A DNA stretch of 64,000 bases from Thiohalocapsa sp963695445 (GCA_963695445.1 CAVOGV010000023.1:72032-136031), one strand, 5' to 3'. Shown: positions 18,355-30,100, counted from the first letter of the stretch. The notes: generated from the letters alone by a model not told the origin. Translations and numbers: made by a program.

Positions 18355-18371
18355 CTTAAGGCTTTTTTAAT
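18355..18371 (+). promoter_or_regulatory. PmrA-type box before the ten-heme cytochrome
   Basis: CTTAAG-GCTTT-TTTAAT fits YTTAAK-N5-YTTAAK exactly. Eleven bases after it is TACGCT, a possible -10 element, the same distance as between the box at 32359 and TATAAG. It is 169 bases before the cytochrome start and directly downstream of a PmrA/QseB-type two-component system. Binding by that regulator is inferred. Confidence 0.6.
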
Positions 18372-18539
18372 CCACCCTTCGGTACGCTCGCCGGGGTGGG
18401 CCACAGCGCATGCTATGGAAGCTCCGGAGGCGGGTTGCTACTACTCAACGAGGCGCGCTGCTCCTGCGATGCAGAAGGGGTCTCGCGGATCGCAACTTGC
18501 CCTTTTGTATATGAGAATAAGCGACAACGAGGTTTAGCT

Positions 18540-21015
18540 ATGAACGCTGAAACGCGGACGATCCGCTGGCGAAACGACCACCGACCGGGATACGGAGATA
18601 TCCGCGGCCAAGCGGCGTCGAGGGGGATTCTCGTCTTAATTGCGGTGACCTTCGCGCTACTTGGGGTGGGGATCGCGTACGCCGATGATGATGATCGTGA
18701 TCGCCAGGACAATAGCGGGCGGTTCAACATCGAAAGAGCGACTTGGGATTCCGGACGGCAACGGCTCGTGGTCAGGGGCAACAAAGATCGCCGCGCTACC
18801 GTCCGTGTCGTCAACGCCGCCGACCCAGCGCAGTTGATCGGCGTCGATAACGACCGGCGCGACAGCGATTGGCGCGTGCGCACCCGCCGCCCGTCGCCTG
18901 TGCCCTGCACCGTACGGGCACTGTCCGATGACGGCGGCTCCGCCGAGACCGCGGTGCGCAACGCACCCTCTGATTGCGGTGGTACCAACGCGCCGCCGAT
19001 CCCGAACGCGCCGCCCACCGCCAATGCCGGTCCGAATCAGACGGTCACCCTGCCGCCCGGCTTCACGAATATGCCGGTGACACTGAACGGCGGCGGCTCT
19101 AGCGACACGGACGGCACCGTCACCGGCTGGATCTGGACAGGGACACCCGATCCAGACGATGAAGCCAGTCCGACGGTCATGCTCGGTGAAGGCACGCACA
19201 GCTTCAGCCTTGGTCGTCACCGACAACGACGGCGGCAACAGCGAGGCCGCCGAGGTCTCGATCACCGTCAACCCGCCAATCGATCGGCGGCGATCCGCAC
19301 GCGACGATCACGGCCTACGATGGGCCGTCCACCTGCGTCGCTTGCCACGAGGCCGAGGCGCGGGCCATGCACGGCTCGGTGCACTACCAGCAGAGTGGTC
19401 CGACGGACTACGCGACCAATATCCCCGGTCCTGCCGGAGAGCGTTGGAACGGCGTTCCAGGAGAAGGGTTCTCGCGGCATCAATACCTACTGCGGTGCGC
19501 ACGAGACCAGTCCGCGCTTCACCTGCGCCGGTTGCCACGTCGGCAATGGTCGTTTCCCGAAGACGCCGGAGGAGTTCAGCGAGCTTGATCAGGCCGCGCA
19601 GCTCAAGGAACTCGGTAATATCGACTGCCTGATGTGCCATCAGGAGCAGTACAAGCGCTTCCCGGATCCGAAGGGCGACGTTCGAAGAGCTCTTGATCGT
19701 CTCGCCGGGCACTGACGGCAAGCCCGACCCGAGCATCGCGCCGATCGAGCGGATCGGCCTAAGCCGGCATTCCGGTGGTCGACCCCGTCACCATGGACTT
19801 CGACTTCGTGCCGGCGGACCCGACCAACCCGGACCTCGCCGGCGCGACCGCTGCGCTGATGGAGATCTCGGCCGTCATAGCGGCGCAGACGGTACATGCG
19901 ACGACACGTAAGAGCTGTCTGAACTGCCATGGCGGCGCAGGTGGTGGCGACGGCACCAAACGCGGCGACATGTCGTCGGCGCTGATCGATCCCGATCCGC
20001 ACACCGACTACCACATGAGCAGCGCTGGCGCCGGGCTGGTCTGCGCGGATTGCCATGCGGCGGGAGATCACCGCGTCATCGGTCGCGGTGTCGACTTGCG
20101 TCCGAACGACGTGCCCGATCGTCTCACCTGCACCAGTTGCCACGAGGATCGGCCGCATGGTGACTACAACAGCCGAGACGGCGGCAGCGCGTGATACCCA
20201 CGCCGGGCGCGTTGCCTGTCAGACCTGCCACATCCCGACCTTCGCCAAGGTCGTTGCGACCGAGGTGGCACGCGACTGGGAAGACCCGCACTACTCGGAT
20301 ACGGCCTGTAATGGCCGTGGCGGCTGGCTGCCGCGCGAGGACAAGGCGGCCGATCTGACGCCGACCTACCAGTGGTTCGATGGCACCAGCGAGGTCTACT
20401 ATCTGACGGAACCGGTGGTCGGCAACGTGCCGACGATCGCGCTGAGCAACCAGGAGGCGACCAGCCTGGGTCTAGCTGCGGGAAGCGATGCCTATGTGCT
20501 GGGCATGCCGAACGGCAGCGTCGCGAGCGACGGCGCGAAGTTGGCACCGATGAAGGAGCACCTGGGTAAGGTCGCGCTCAATACCAGCGACCAATACCTG
20601 GTGGCGCACTCGACCTTCGAGTTCTTCCGCACCGGCGACTTCCAGACGGCCGTCCTGAGCGGCATGGCGCAGATGGACGGGATGAGCGTCAATGATCCCG
20701 GTCGAGATCGTCGGCGTGCACACCTACCAGGGCATCAACCACGGCGTCGAGGCATCTGACGACGCATTGGCTTGCGGTGCCTGTCACAGCAGCATGAGTG
20801 GCGGGCCGGTGCGCATGGATCTGCAAGGCGAACTCGGCTACGAGTTGAAGGGCCCGACGTCACAGGTCTGCAGGCAGTGCCATGGCCAAAAGGAGAACAT
20901 GAGCTTCGCGAAGTTGCATGACAAGCACGTGCGCGACAAGCGCAGGGACTGCTCGACCTGTCACAACTTCTCACGTCCGGAACGCGGACTGAGCACCTCG
21001 CTCAAGAATCCCTAA
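18540..21015 (+). pseudogene. Secreted ten-heme c-type cytochrome with PKD domain, frameshifted
   Basis: Starts at ATG 18540 after ACGAGG. The N-terminal signal-type helix is GILVLIAVTFALLGVGIAYA. A PKD domain follows (PPTANAGPNQTVTLPPG, then the frame changes near 19205 into LVVTDNDGGNSEAAEVSI). Ten CXXCH motifs are visible across frames: CVACH, CAGCH, CLMCH, CLNCH, CADCH, CTSCH, CQTCH, CGACH, CRQCH and CSTCH. The protein ends cleanly at 21015. Frame changes occur near 19205, 19300, 19420-19480, 19680, 19770, 20190 and 20690, each continuing the protein, so the real product is probably about 820 residues. Role: periplasmic or outer-surface electron transfer. A PmrA-type box lies at 18355. 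Confidence 0.75.
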
Positions 21016-21170
21016 CGACCGAAGCGCCAGGGAAGGCGCGCCGCGACAGCAACAAGCTTCCCAACTGGAACTCGACGCGGGGACGCCGCGGGAGCCTGCG
21101 GAAGCCCAGGGCTTACCGAACTTGTCCGCCGAGTGCAGCCACCGGCGTTAGCATGTCCGAAACCTGAGCC

Positions 21171-21223
21171 GCCCCCGCGGCGGCGCCTTCTCAGCTCTTC
21201 ATCCCAGTTGAGCGCTTCACCCC
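21171..21223. repeat. 54-bp dispersed element, copy 1
   Basis: Starts GCCCCCGCGGCGGCGCC and matches 32151-32204 at about 51 of 54 bases. Copy 1 follows the first cytochrome gene; copy 2 precedes the second. It borders the allantoicase fragment. Confidence 0.6.
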
Positions 21224-21490
21224 AAGTTATCGCCCTTCAGGCTCACCAACGGCGAGACCTGCAACCACTTGATGCTCCCTTGATCTGGGTCGCCCCAGGC
21301 GCAATCGCAGGCGTCCAGCGAGACCGCTGGCGGATAGTTGCCGGTGAAGTGCCGGGTGTCGATCTCGACACCGCGCAAGCTGCCGGGCAAGCCGAGCTGG
21401 ATGATTGCGTGGTCGCGGCCCTCGCCCCGTCAGCGGCGCGTCTCCCAGCCATCCATCCATTTGCTCATGCTGTTGAACTGTGCGTTCCCG
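21222..21490 (-). pseudogene. Allantoicase gene fragment
   Basis: Minus-strand text reads NSMSKWMDGWETRR, then after a one-base shift HAIIQLGLPGSLRGVEIDT, RHFTGNYPPAVSLDACD and SIKWLQVSPLVSLKGDN before a stop. The KWMDGWETRR, LGLPGxxRGVEIDTxHFTGNYP and SLDAC sequences are hallmarks of allantoicase (allantoate-forming ureide degradation). Only about 85 residues of a roughly 330-residue enzyme are present. No partner ureide genes are near, and both ends abut repeated DNA, so this is a relic. Confidence 0.6.
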
Positions 21491-21530
21491 GCTATGGCTG
21501 CCAACTGCCCTCCCCTAAATTGCGTGTGGG

Positions 21531-21620
21531 CACCGAATGTTTGCAGATGAGTCAAGTTTGAGTTAATCGTTGTCGTTGTCGTAATCGTCGTCGAATAGTC
21601 GATTACGACAACGACAACGA
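21531..21620. repeat. Repeat fragment with perfect 21-bp inverted repeat
   Basis: 21531-21556 matches, inverted, the tail beyond the dispersed repeat at 41017-41047 (about 24 of 27 bases, around CTTGAC.CATCTG.AAACATTCGG). Next to it, 21567-21587 and 21600-21620 are perfectly complementary (TCGTTGTCGTTGTCGTAATCG and its complement) with a 12-base loop. No T-tract follows, so it is more likely a mobile or structural repeat than a terminator. Confidence 0.6.
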
Positions 21621-21656
21621 CAACGATGATGGCTGCCCAGCTTGCCAAAGCAGCGA

Positions 21657-22025
21657 TCACGACTCGTCGGTCTGCGACGAAGCCTCGCTAGGTATCGACT
21701 CGGCCACCCAGCCCGCGACCCCTAGGTACTCGACCTGGCACCAGCGCGGGTTCTGCTGGAGACGTTTAGGCTGCTCGACCTGGTTCAGCGTGCCGAATTC
21801 CTGAAAGGTCAGTCCGCCCCGGCAGCCCAGGTTGCGCACGCAGGTCGGGGCGAGCGGGATGCTGCCGACATTGGCCGCGTGCGACGTCTGCTCCGAGCTG
21901 ATGTTCAGCATATCGTCGGCGGCCAAGCCGGAAACGCCATAGAAGCCTGGACCATCGGCCTCGGCAACCCTCGCGCCATTGCCGACGGCGGGTCCGTTCG
22001 CGTCAGATTGCCCTGACAAGCCCAC
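21657..22025 (-). CDS. SH3b-domain protein, N-terminus probably lost
   Basis: 122 residues. The pattern GFYGVSGLAADDMLNISSE, CVRNLGCRGGLTFQEF and NPRWCQVEYLGVAGWVAES matches bacterial SH3-like domain proteins of unknown function, normally exported. No signal peptide is visible and no ribosome site precedes the start, so the 5' end is likely truncated or frameshifted. It sits on the opposite strand between the cytochrome and the canonical MCO, next to the allantoicase relic. Confidence 0.5.
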   Translation of the reverse strand: MGLSGQSDANGPAVGNGARVAEADGPGFYGVSGLAADDMLNISSEQTSHAANVGSIPLAPTCVRNLGCRGGLTFQEFGTLNQVEQPKRLQQNPRWCQVEYLGVAGWVAESIPSEASSQTDES

Positions 22026-22196
22026 TCACGCGCTGCTTGATTTCAGCGTGATCCCTACTCCACCGGTCTCGCCGGACCTCCTCAGGGCTGGGTGCAAATG
22101 CCCATCAGATGGGTAGTAACACCAGCCAAACCCGCTGCAACAATCGGGTAACTAATACCGCATTTTGGAGGTTTGCCCCACCTGACAGCGGCCCTT

Positions 22197-22213
22197 CCTT
22201 AGGTCACCTTAAG
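22197..22213 (+). promoter_or_regulatory. Imperfect PmrA-type box before the canonical MCO
   Basis: The second half is an exact CTTAAG; the first reads CCTTAG, which becomes CTTAAG if one A is missing. The spacer is GTCAC. It lies 112 bases before the MCO start at 22325. It is the weakest of the three boxes and no -10 element was recognised at the spacing seen in the other two. Confidence 0.35.
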
Positions 22214-22324
22214 GTTCGAGTGAGACCCAAGATCGCGACGAGGTTCCGCCAAGAGGGGATCGCAGCGAATGAATTCATACGCGATCGAACCGGTTCGAGG
22301 CCAAAAACCGTGGAGGACACGTCA

Positions 22325-24723
22325 GTGAAGAGCAAGCGCCATTTCGACGGGCTGCGCAAGACGGCCCTGATGCTTACACCGCTCGCCTTAGCCATGTCCA
22401 ACGCCCTGGGCGAAGCGTTGCCGGGCGGGACCCTAGACCCGACCACCATTCCGAAATACGCCACGCCATTGGTGATTCCGCCGGTTCTGTATGACGACCA
22501 GGGCGGCACCGCGCCATTGAACGTCGAGGTCGCGCTGCGGCAGATCAACCAGCAGATGCTGCCGGCGCCGTTTCCAAAGACGCCGCTGTGGGCCTACGGC
22601 GACCCGGCGAATCCGACGACCTTCAACCAACCCAGCTTCACCATCGAGCTGACCAAAGACACGACGTCCAGGATCACGTGGAGCAACGAGCTGGTTCGGA
22701 ATGCGAAACGATGCTACGCAGACCCCAACAATGTGACGAACAACATCAACGCCTGCAAGTATCGGCAACACGTCCTCAAAGATCAGAATAACCGGCCACT
22801 GGTCGACCAGACGCTGCACTGGGCGGCGCCGAACCAGGATTGTCTGGACGGCATTCCACGCACCGACTGCCGCGGCGCCAGCGGCCGTCCATACCGAGGC
22901 CCGGTGCCGATGGTCACCCACGTCCACGGCGCCCATGTGGGACCGGAAAGCGACGGCTATCCCGAGGCCTGGTGGCTGCCGGACGCGGGCAACATTCCGG
23001 CCGGCTACGCGACCACGGGTAGTTTCTACAATACCACCGCGGCGGCGGATGCCGGTTCGGCCGTGTACAGTTACACGAACGACCAGCCCTCGGCGACCCT
23101 CTGGTATCATGATCACAGCCTGGGCATGACGAGGCTGAACGTGTACGCCGCCGGCGCCGGCTTCTGGCTGATCCGCGAGGCGGACGACGGCGAGACCGGC
23201 CTGGTCCGCGGCACCTTGCCCGGACCCGCTCCCCGATTGGGGGAAGACCCGAACGGGGACACGGCAACCCGCGCGGCGATTCGCGAGATCCCGATCGCGA
23301 TCCAGGGCAAGTCCTTCAACGCAGATGGCACGCTTTTCTATCCGGCCAATCGCGCCTTTTTCGAGGAGCTTGACGACGGGCAGGTTTACGCGGCGAATGA
23401 TCCTACGACCCCGAATCCGCCAGGGACTCCGGTGGCCATCCCGTTCCTGCCGGAGCCGACGTCCGATATCTCGCCGGTCTGGAACCCGGAGGCCTTCTTC
23501 AACACCATCCTGGCCAACGGCAACCCCTGGCCGCAGCTGGCGGTGGCCCCCGAGCGCTATCGCTTCCGCTTACTCAATGCCACCAACTCGCGCTTCTTGA
23601 ACCTGGCGATGTTCGTTGTCGACCGGACCACGGGCCAGATCGATTCGACACCAGGAGATTGCCTTCTACCAGATCGGCGCCGAGCAGAGCCTGCTGCCGA
23701 AGGTGACCAAGATCTGGACCGGCTGTAAGACCTGGCTGGGCCAGGGCCAGGACGCCTTCGACATCAACAACCCGCCCGTTCCACCGGACAGCACGGAGCA
23801 GGGCTGCCCAGTCACAACCTATGGAAGTTGGGACGCCGATGATCCGGACGAGGCGCTGCTGATGGGGCCGGCCGAGCGGGCCGATGTCATTGTCGACTTC
23901 ACGGGCTTCGAGAACGGAACGTCGATCCGGATGATCAACACCGCGCCTGACGCTCCATTCGGCGGCTTCCCGGACGTACCCGCCGATCCGGGCACCACCG
24001 GCCAGGTCATGCAGTTCGTGGTCAACGCGGGCGCTGGCCAACCCGGCCGGCGATCCCAGTACGCCGCCGGCCACGGCTCAGGCTCGAGCGTCCCGACTCG
24101 GCCGAATGGACCGAGGTGGCGCAGAATGCGGCAGTGACCCGCGACCTCGCACTGCTGGAGGAGGAGTCGGCACTGCTCTGCGTCTTCATCGATGCCGTGA
24201 CCGGCGCCATCACTCAGGATACGAGCGGGGCGGTCCCGCCGAACTGCGGCCCGGTGAAGGTTCCTTGCCCTTCGGCCCCAAGGCCGCCGTACTCGGTGTC
24301 GATGGGCGCCGCGGCGGCGAGGTCCGGCTCTGGGATGACCCCATCTCTCAGACCGTGAACCTGGGCGATGCGGAGAAGTGGCAGCTTTGGAACTGGTCGG
24401 CAGACGCCCACCCGATCCATCTGCATCTGGTCAAGTTCCGGGTCCTCAGCCGGGCGGAAATCGGGGTCGGCGACCCCGATCTGATCGGCCTGGCGATCAC
24501 TCGGCGCCTTCGAGGGTGCTGAGCTGTCCGAGCGGGCTGGAAGGATACGGTGATCGCCTATCCGGGTGAGGTGACGACCGTCGCGGCCAAGTTCGATACG
24601 GCCGGTCTCTACGTCTGGCACTGCCACATCCTCGAGCACGAGGACAACGAGATGATGGTGCCCTTCTGTGTCGCACGCCAGGCGTACGACTGCCCGGCCG
24701 AGCTTGTTGCCAGCCGCCGTTGA
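22325..24723 (+). pseudogene. Canonical CotA/bilirubin-oxidase-type multicopper oxidase, frameshifted
   Basis: Start at GTG 22325 behind GGAGG, with a signal-like segment (TALMLTPLALAMSNALG). All four copper motifs are present: MVTHVHGAHVG (about residue 196), LWYHDHSLGMTRLNVYAG (about 259), HPIHLHLVKF near 24407 and VWHCHILEHEDNEMMVPF near 24614. Coding continues in new frames near 23650, 24035, 24255 and 24500-24535, ending at 24723 (PAELVASRR). Restored length would be about 800 residues, longer than CotA (about 510), with an N-terminal extension and internal insert. Likely periplasmic oxidation of Cu(I), Mn(II) or phenolics; the substrate cannot be read from sequence. FKBP and CusBA follow on the same strand after a terminator. 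Confidence 0.78.
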
Positions 24724-24787
24724 ATTGCAACGGCGAGCCAGGCTGAGATCCGCGGGCAGCACCCGTATGCTCAGAGCGCATCCTCCG

Positions 24788-24810
24788 GGCCGCCTTCGGG
24801 CGGCCTTTTT
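24788..24810 (+). terminator. Rho-independent terminator after the MCO gene
   Basis: GGCCGCC-TTCG-GGCGGCC followed by TTTTT: a perfect 7-bp GC stem with a TTCG tetraloop. It is 65 bases after the MCO stop and separates it from the FKBP gene. Confidence 0.85.
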
Positions 24811-24971
24811 GGGCCGCAGGATTGTCCCTCGAACGGCGGCCCGTCCGCAGTCCTGGTTCTTTAGCCGGCGCCGGCATCGGAGGCGTGACACGGAGCGCTG
24901 TTGGCATCGGACAGCCACGCAAGCAGACCACCTAGAAGTTCGATTCAGATTTCGCCTATCAGGAGGAACCC

Positions 24972-25723
24972 GTGAAGTTTGTTATCGCTGTTGTTTGCTC
25001 GCGGCCGCCGGCTCCGGACGTTGCGCACGCGGGCGAGCCCCCAGATCTCGACGACGAGGCCACGCGCATCAGCTACAGCCTGGGCTACCAGATCGGCGGC
25101 GACTTCAAGCGCCAGCAGGTCGACATGGATGCAGCCGCGGTGGTTCAGGGTATCGAAGATGCCGTCTCCGGTGCCGAGCCGCAAGATACCCCCAGCCGAG
25201 ATGAGAGAAGCCCTGATCGCACTGAAGCAGCAAGTCGTCGCGGCGCAGAAACAGCGCGCGGGTCGAGCGGGAATTGGAGCAATTGGCCGAGGGGAAACGC
25301 TTCATGGAAGAGAACGCCGGAAAGGATGGTGTCGTCACCACCGAGAGCGGGCTGCAGTACAGGGTCATTGCGGCCGGGACTGGCAAGAGCCCAGGGCCGC
25401 AGGAACAGGTCACGGTTCACTACCGTGGCCGGCTGATCGATGGCAGGGAGTTCGACAGCTCCTTCAAACGGGGCAAGCCCGCGACCTTCAAGCTCAACGG
25501 CGTCATCAAGGGCTGGTCGGAGGGACTGCAGCTGATGAAGGAAGGTGGCAAGGCCGAACTCTTTATTCCGCCCAATCTCGGCTACGGCGACCGCGGCCCG
25601 CTGGCGCACCAGACCCTGATCTTCGAGGTGGAGCTGCTCTCGGTCGGTGAAACGCAGGCGGCCGGTTCGGAGGCGGCGGCGACAGATGCCGCCACGGCAG
25701 GAGCTGCCGAGGCCAGCGAGTAA
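24972..25723 (+). pseudogene. FKBP-type peptidyl-prolyl isomerase (FkpA/Mip-like), frameshifted
   Basis: GTG 24972 follows AGGAGG. The N-terminal export signal is split between frames (KFVIAVV, then LLAAAGSGRC, then AHAGEPPDLDDEATRISYS). The dimerisation half (YSLGYQIGGDFKRQQVDMD, then PPAEMREALIALKQQVVAAQ) and the linker LEQLAEGKRFMEENAGKDGV are joined by two more shifts. The isomerase domain is intact: SGLQYRVIAAGTG, VTVHYRGRLIDGREFDSSF, FIPPNLGYGDRG and LIFEVELL, with an Ala-rich tail. Periplasmic folding helper of the FkpA/Mip family. Its location between an MCO and a metal pump suggests it helps fold the exported redox proteins (inference). Confidence 0.75.
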
Positions 25724-25873
25724 CGCCTTTGAGTCATGGCATGGCACAAGGCCGGCCGGGCGGACCGCGCGCCGCTGATCTACCTGGCCTGCTTGAGCTA
25801 GGCCAGCTCGCGCATCCCGGCGCCCTGCATTTTGCCACGCCGCTGCTGGCCGAAAATGATGATGGAGCCGTAC

Positions 25874-27085
25874 ATGATGGAGCTAGAGCAGGGTTCCCTG
25901 ACGCCGCTACGACCTATCCGTAGCTGGGCTGTTGGCATGCTGGTCCTGCTGCTTTCGCTCGCCGCCGGATGCGGCGGGGAAGCCGACACTTCCGGCGCGC
26001 CGCCGGCCGTTGACGAGACCGCGCTCGCGCATGCCGCGAAACACCTGGACCCGACCTACGTCTGCCCGATGCATCCGCAGATTGTGCGAGACACGCAGGG
26101 AAGCTGCCCGATCTGCGGGATGGACCTGGTGGCGAAGGCGCAGAAGGAGACCGGCGACGAGCGGCCCGCGGTGCATGTGGACGCGGCGGTGGAGCAGACC
26201 ATGGGCGTCCGCACCGTCCGGGTGCAGCAGGGGACGCTTTGGAAGTACATCCGCACCCAGGGCAAGGTGGTTTACGACGACGACAGGATCATCCAGGTCC
26301 ACCCGCGCACCACGGGCTGGATCGAGACACTCTATGTGCGCACCGATGGCGTGCGTGTCGAGCGCAAGGACGACCTCGCCGACTACGTCTCGCCCGACGT
26401 GCTGCTTGCGCAGCAGGCGTACATCGCCACGCTCGAAGAAGCGGAACTCGACTCCTTCGGCGGCAGCGCGGGTAGCGAGACACGCGACTTCCAAAAGCGA
26501 TCCGGCATTGATCTGCTGCGGCAGCTCAAGGTTCCCGGCATGGACATCATGGGTCTGGAGCGCAGCATGGAGCCGAAGTCGCTCATCCCGATCCGCGCAC
26601 CACAGGGGGGCGTCGTGACCGAGCACAATGTCCGCGAGGGGATGTTCGTCACGCCGCTGGACAACCTGTTCACGATCGTCGACCTCGGCGAGGTCTGGGT
26701 GATGGTCGACATCTTCGAACAGCAGATGGCCTGGGTGAAGCCGGGTCTGACCGCGGAGATCACGAGTCCTGCCTATCCGGGGCGCGTCTGGCAAGGGAGG
26801 GTGGAGTTCGTCTACCCCGAAGTGGACCCGGAGGCGCGGACACTGCGCGCCCGGCTGGAGTTGAGAAATCCTGACGAGCTGCTGAAGCCGAATCAATTTG
26901 TCGAGGTGGTCATCTATGGCGGTCCGAAACGGGATGTGCTGATCCTGCCGCGCGAGGCGCTGATCCTGACCGGCGAGCGGGAGCTGGTGGTCAAGGCGCT
27001 CGGCGATGGGCGCTTCCAGCCGGTCGAGATCGAGACCGGAATGTGGCGCGGTGCGGAGGTCGAGGTGCGATCCGGACTCGACTGA
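25874..27085 (+). CDS. cusB: CusB-type periplasmic adaptor lipoprotein with heavy-metal-binding N-terminus
   Basis: Start taken at ATG 25874 because GGAG lies 8 bases upstream; in-frame ATG and TTG codons at 25856 and 25832 are alternatives. The lipobox is LSLAAGC. Residues about 55-80 form a heavy-metal-binding domain (YVCPMHPQIVRDTQGSCPIC, then GMDLV), often found on CusB proteins of copper/silver pumps. The membrane-fusion core follows (GWIETLYVRTDGVRVERKDD, SLIPIRAPQGGVVTEHNVRE, VMVDIFEQQMAWVKPG, FVYPEVDPEARTLRARLEL). The stop at 27085 results from one extra A near 27081: without it the protein continues LADGDQIVVSGQFLIDSES to 27170, six bases before cusA. It links the CusA pump to an outer-membrane channel, for which no cusC gene is seen here. 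Confidence 0.88.
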   Translation: MMELEQGSLTPLRPIRSWAVGMLVLLLSLAAGCGGEADTSGAPPAVDETALAHAAKHLDPTYVCPMHPQIVRDTQGSCPICGMDLVAKAQKETGDERPAVHVDAAVEQTMGVRTVRVQQGTLWKYIRTQGKVVYDDDRIIQVHPRTTGWIETLYVRTDGVRVERKDDLADYVSPDVLLAQQAYIATLEEAELDSFGGSAGSETRDFQKRSGIDLLRQLKVPGMDIMGLERSMEPKSLIPIRAPQGGVVTEHNVREGMFVTPLDNLFTIVDLGEVWVMVDIFEQQMAWVKPGLTAEITSPAYPGRVWQGRVEFVYPEVDPEARTLRARLELRNPDELLKPNQFVEVVIYGGPKRDVLILPREALILTGERELVVKALGDGRFQPVEIETGMWRGAEVEVRSGLD

Positions 27086-27176
27086 TGGCGACCAGATCGT
27101 GGTGTCCGGCCAGTTTCTGATCGATTCGGAGTCCAATCTGCAGGCGAGCTTCCGCCGCATGGGCGAGTAGTCGGCC

Positions 27177-30100
27177 ATGCCGGCACGACTGATCCGCTGG
27201 TCGATCGAGAACCGCCTGTTGGTGGTGATCGCCACCCTGATCCTTGCGGTGTGGGGCTGGACCGCGTTGAAGGAGATCCCGCTGGATGCGATTCCCGACC
27301 TGTCGGACGTGCAGATCATCGTCCGCACCAGCTATCCGGGACAGTCGCCCGAGGTGGTCGAGGAACAGGTGACCTATCCGATCACCACGACGATGCTTGC
27401 GGTGCCCGGTGCGAAGGCCGTGCGCGGCTACTCGTTCTTCGGCGATTCTTATGTCTACGTCCTGTTCGAGGACGGCACCGATCTCTATTGGGCGCGGACC
27501 CGCGTGCTGGAATATCTCAATCAGGCGGCCACCGGGCTTCCGCCCGGAATCCAGCCGAGGCTGGGGCCCGATGCCACCGGCGTCGGCTGGATCTACAGCT
27601 ATGCCCTGGTGGACCGGAGCGGGCGGCATGACCTGTCCCAGTTGCGCAGCCTGCAGGATTGGTTCCTCAAGTTCGAGCTCCAGACCGTGCCGGGTGTGGC
27701 CGAGGTCGCGACCGTCGGCGGTATGGTCCGCCAGTACCAAATCGTCGTCGATCCGGAGAAGCTGCGGGCGCTGAATCTGCCGCTAGACCTGATCATCGAT
27801 GCCGTACAGCGTGCAAACCGCGAGGTCGGTGGTTCCGTGATCGAGCTCGGGGAGGCGGAGTACATGATCCGCACCCGCGGCTATCTGCGATCCCTGGAGG
27901 ACATCCGGGATATCCCGCTGCGCGTCACCGGCGGCGATATTCCGATCCTGCTCGGCGACGTGGCGCATGTGCAGGTGGGTCCCGAGATGCGGCGGGCGGT
28001 CGCCGACCTGGACGGCGAAGGTGAGGTGACCGGCGGCATCGTCGTCATGCGCGACGGCGGCAACGCGCTGGATACCATTGCCGCGGTCAAGGCGCGCATC
28101 GAGGCCTTGCGGCCCAGTCTGCCCGAGGGCGTGGAGATACTGGAGACCTACGATCGATCGGGACTGATCGAGCGCGCGGTGGACAACCTCAGCGACAGGC
28201 TGATCGAGGAGCTCATCGTCGTCGCGCTGGTCTGCCTGCTGTTCCTGTTTCACCTGCGTTCGGCCTTGGTGGCCATCGTCACGCTGCCGCTGGGTATTCT
28301 GGCGGCCTTTCTGGTCATGAGCTACCAGGGCATCAACGCCAACATCATGTCACTGGGCGGCATCGCGATTGCCATCGGGGCGATGGTGGACGCCGCCATC
28401 GTCATGATCGAGAACGCGCATAAGCATCTGGAGCGCGCCGGTCCGCAACTATCGGCCGGACGAGCGTTGGGCGGTCGTGCGACGCGCCTCGGAGGAGGTT
28501 GGGCCGGCGCTGTTCTACTCGCTGCTCATTATCACCCTGAGCTTTCTGCCCGTGTTCACACTGCAGGCCCAGGAGGGCCGGCTATTCTCGCCGCTTGCCT
28601 ACACGAAGACCTACGCGATGGCGGCCGCGGCCGGCCTGTCGGTAACCCTGGTGCCGGTGCTGATGGGCTACCTCATCCGCGGCCACATCCCTCGCGAGAC
28701 GGCCAATCCACTGAATCGGCTCCTGATTAGAGCCTATCGGCCGCTACTCGGTTCGGTGCTGGCGTCCCCGCGGCAGACGCTTGTGGTGGCGCTGCTGGCG
28801 ACCGCCAGCCTGTTGATCCCGGTCTATGGGGTCGCCGGCCTGTTGCAACCGGTGAAGTGGCCCATGCAGCTGCTGCGTCCGGCCGCCCCGCAGGCGCTGG
28901 GCCCGGTCGTGGCACGCATCGAGGGTTGGCAGTCGGACCTGCTGGACGGCTGGGCTCAGCTACTCGGCGACGTGCCCGGTGCTCGGCGCCCTCGGTCGGG
29001 GTCTGGGCTCCGAATTCATGCCTGAGCTGTTCGAGGGCGATTTCATGTATATGCCGACGACGCTGCCGGGTCTCTCGATCGGCAAGGCCCAAGAGCTGCT
29101 GCAGCAGACCGATCGTCTCATTCGCACGATTCCGGAAGTGAAACGGGTATTCGGCAAGATCGGACGCGCCGACACGGCGACCGACCCCGCCCCGCTGACC
29201 ATGATCGAGACCCTGATCCAGCTCAAGCCGCGTGAGGAGTGGCGCGCGGGCGTTTCGGTGCAGGATCTCATCGATGAACTCGAGGCGACAGTGCGGTTCC
29301 CGGGGCTGACCAACGCCTGGATCATGCCCATCAAGACCCGAATCGACATGCTCGCGACTGGGATCAAGACACCGGTCGGGATCAAGGTGGCCGGACCGGA
29401 TCTGGAGGAGATCGAGCGCATCGGCCGTCGGATCGAACAGGCGTTGGAGGACGTTCCAGGCACCCGGTCGGCCTATTCGGAGCGAGTAGGTGCCGGACGC
29501 TATATCGAGATCACGCCCAAGCGCCGTGAGGCCGCGCGGCTTGGGTTGAACATTGAGGACATCAACCAATTCGTCAGCGCGGCGGTCGGAGGCATCAACG
29601 TCACCCAGACGGTGGAAGGCCTTGAGCGCTATTCGGTGAATGTGCGCTTCCCTCGCGAACAGCGGGACGATCCGGTCAAGCTGGGGGAACTGCCCTTGGT
29701 CACTGCCCGCGGCGCTCAGGTACCGCTGTCGCAAGTCGCAGACATCCACGTGGTCGAAGGGCCACCGATGCTCAAGAGCGAGAACGCACGGCTCAATGGC
29801 TGGATCTTCGTTGATCTTCGCGATGTCGACCTGGGCAGCTACGTCGCAAAGGCCAAGCGAATCGTCAACGAGCAGGTGGATCCACCGCCCGGTTATTCGA
29901 TCACTTGGTCCGGCCAGTACGAGTACCTGCTGCGGGCGCAGGAGCGGCTGGGCCGGGTGATTCCGTTGACGCTGTCGGTCATCTTCGTGCTGTTGTTCCT
30001 GACCTTTCGTCGGGTTGGCGAAGCGGCATTGGTGATGCTGTCTCTGCCCTTTGCGCTGGTGGGCGGGTTCTGGCTTGTCTGGGCATTGGGGTACGAGTTG

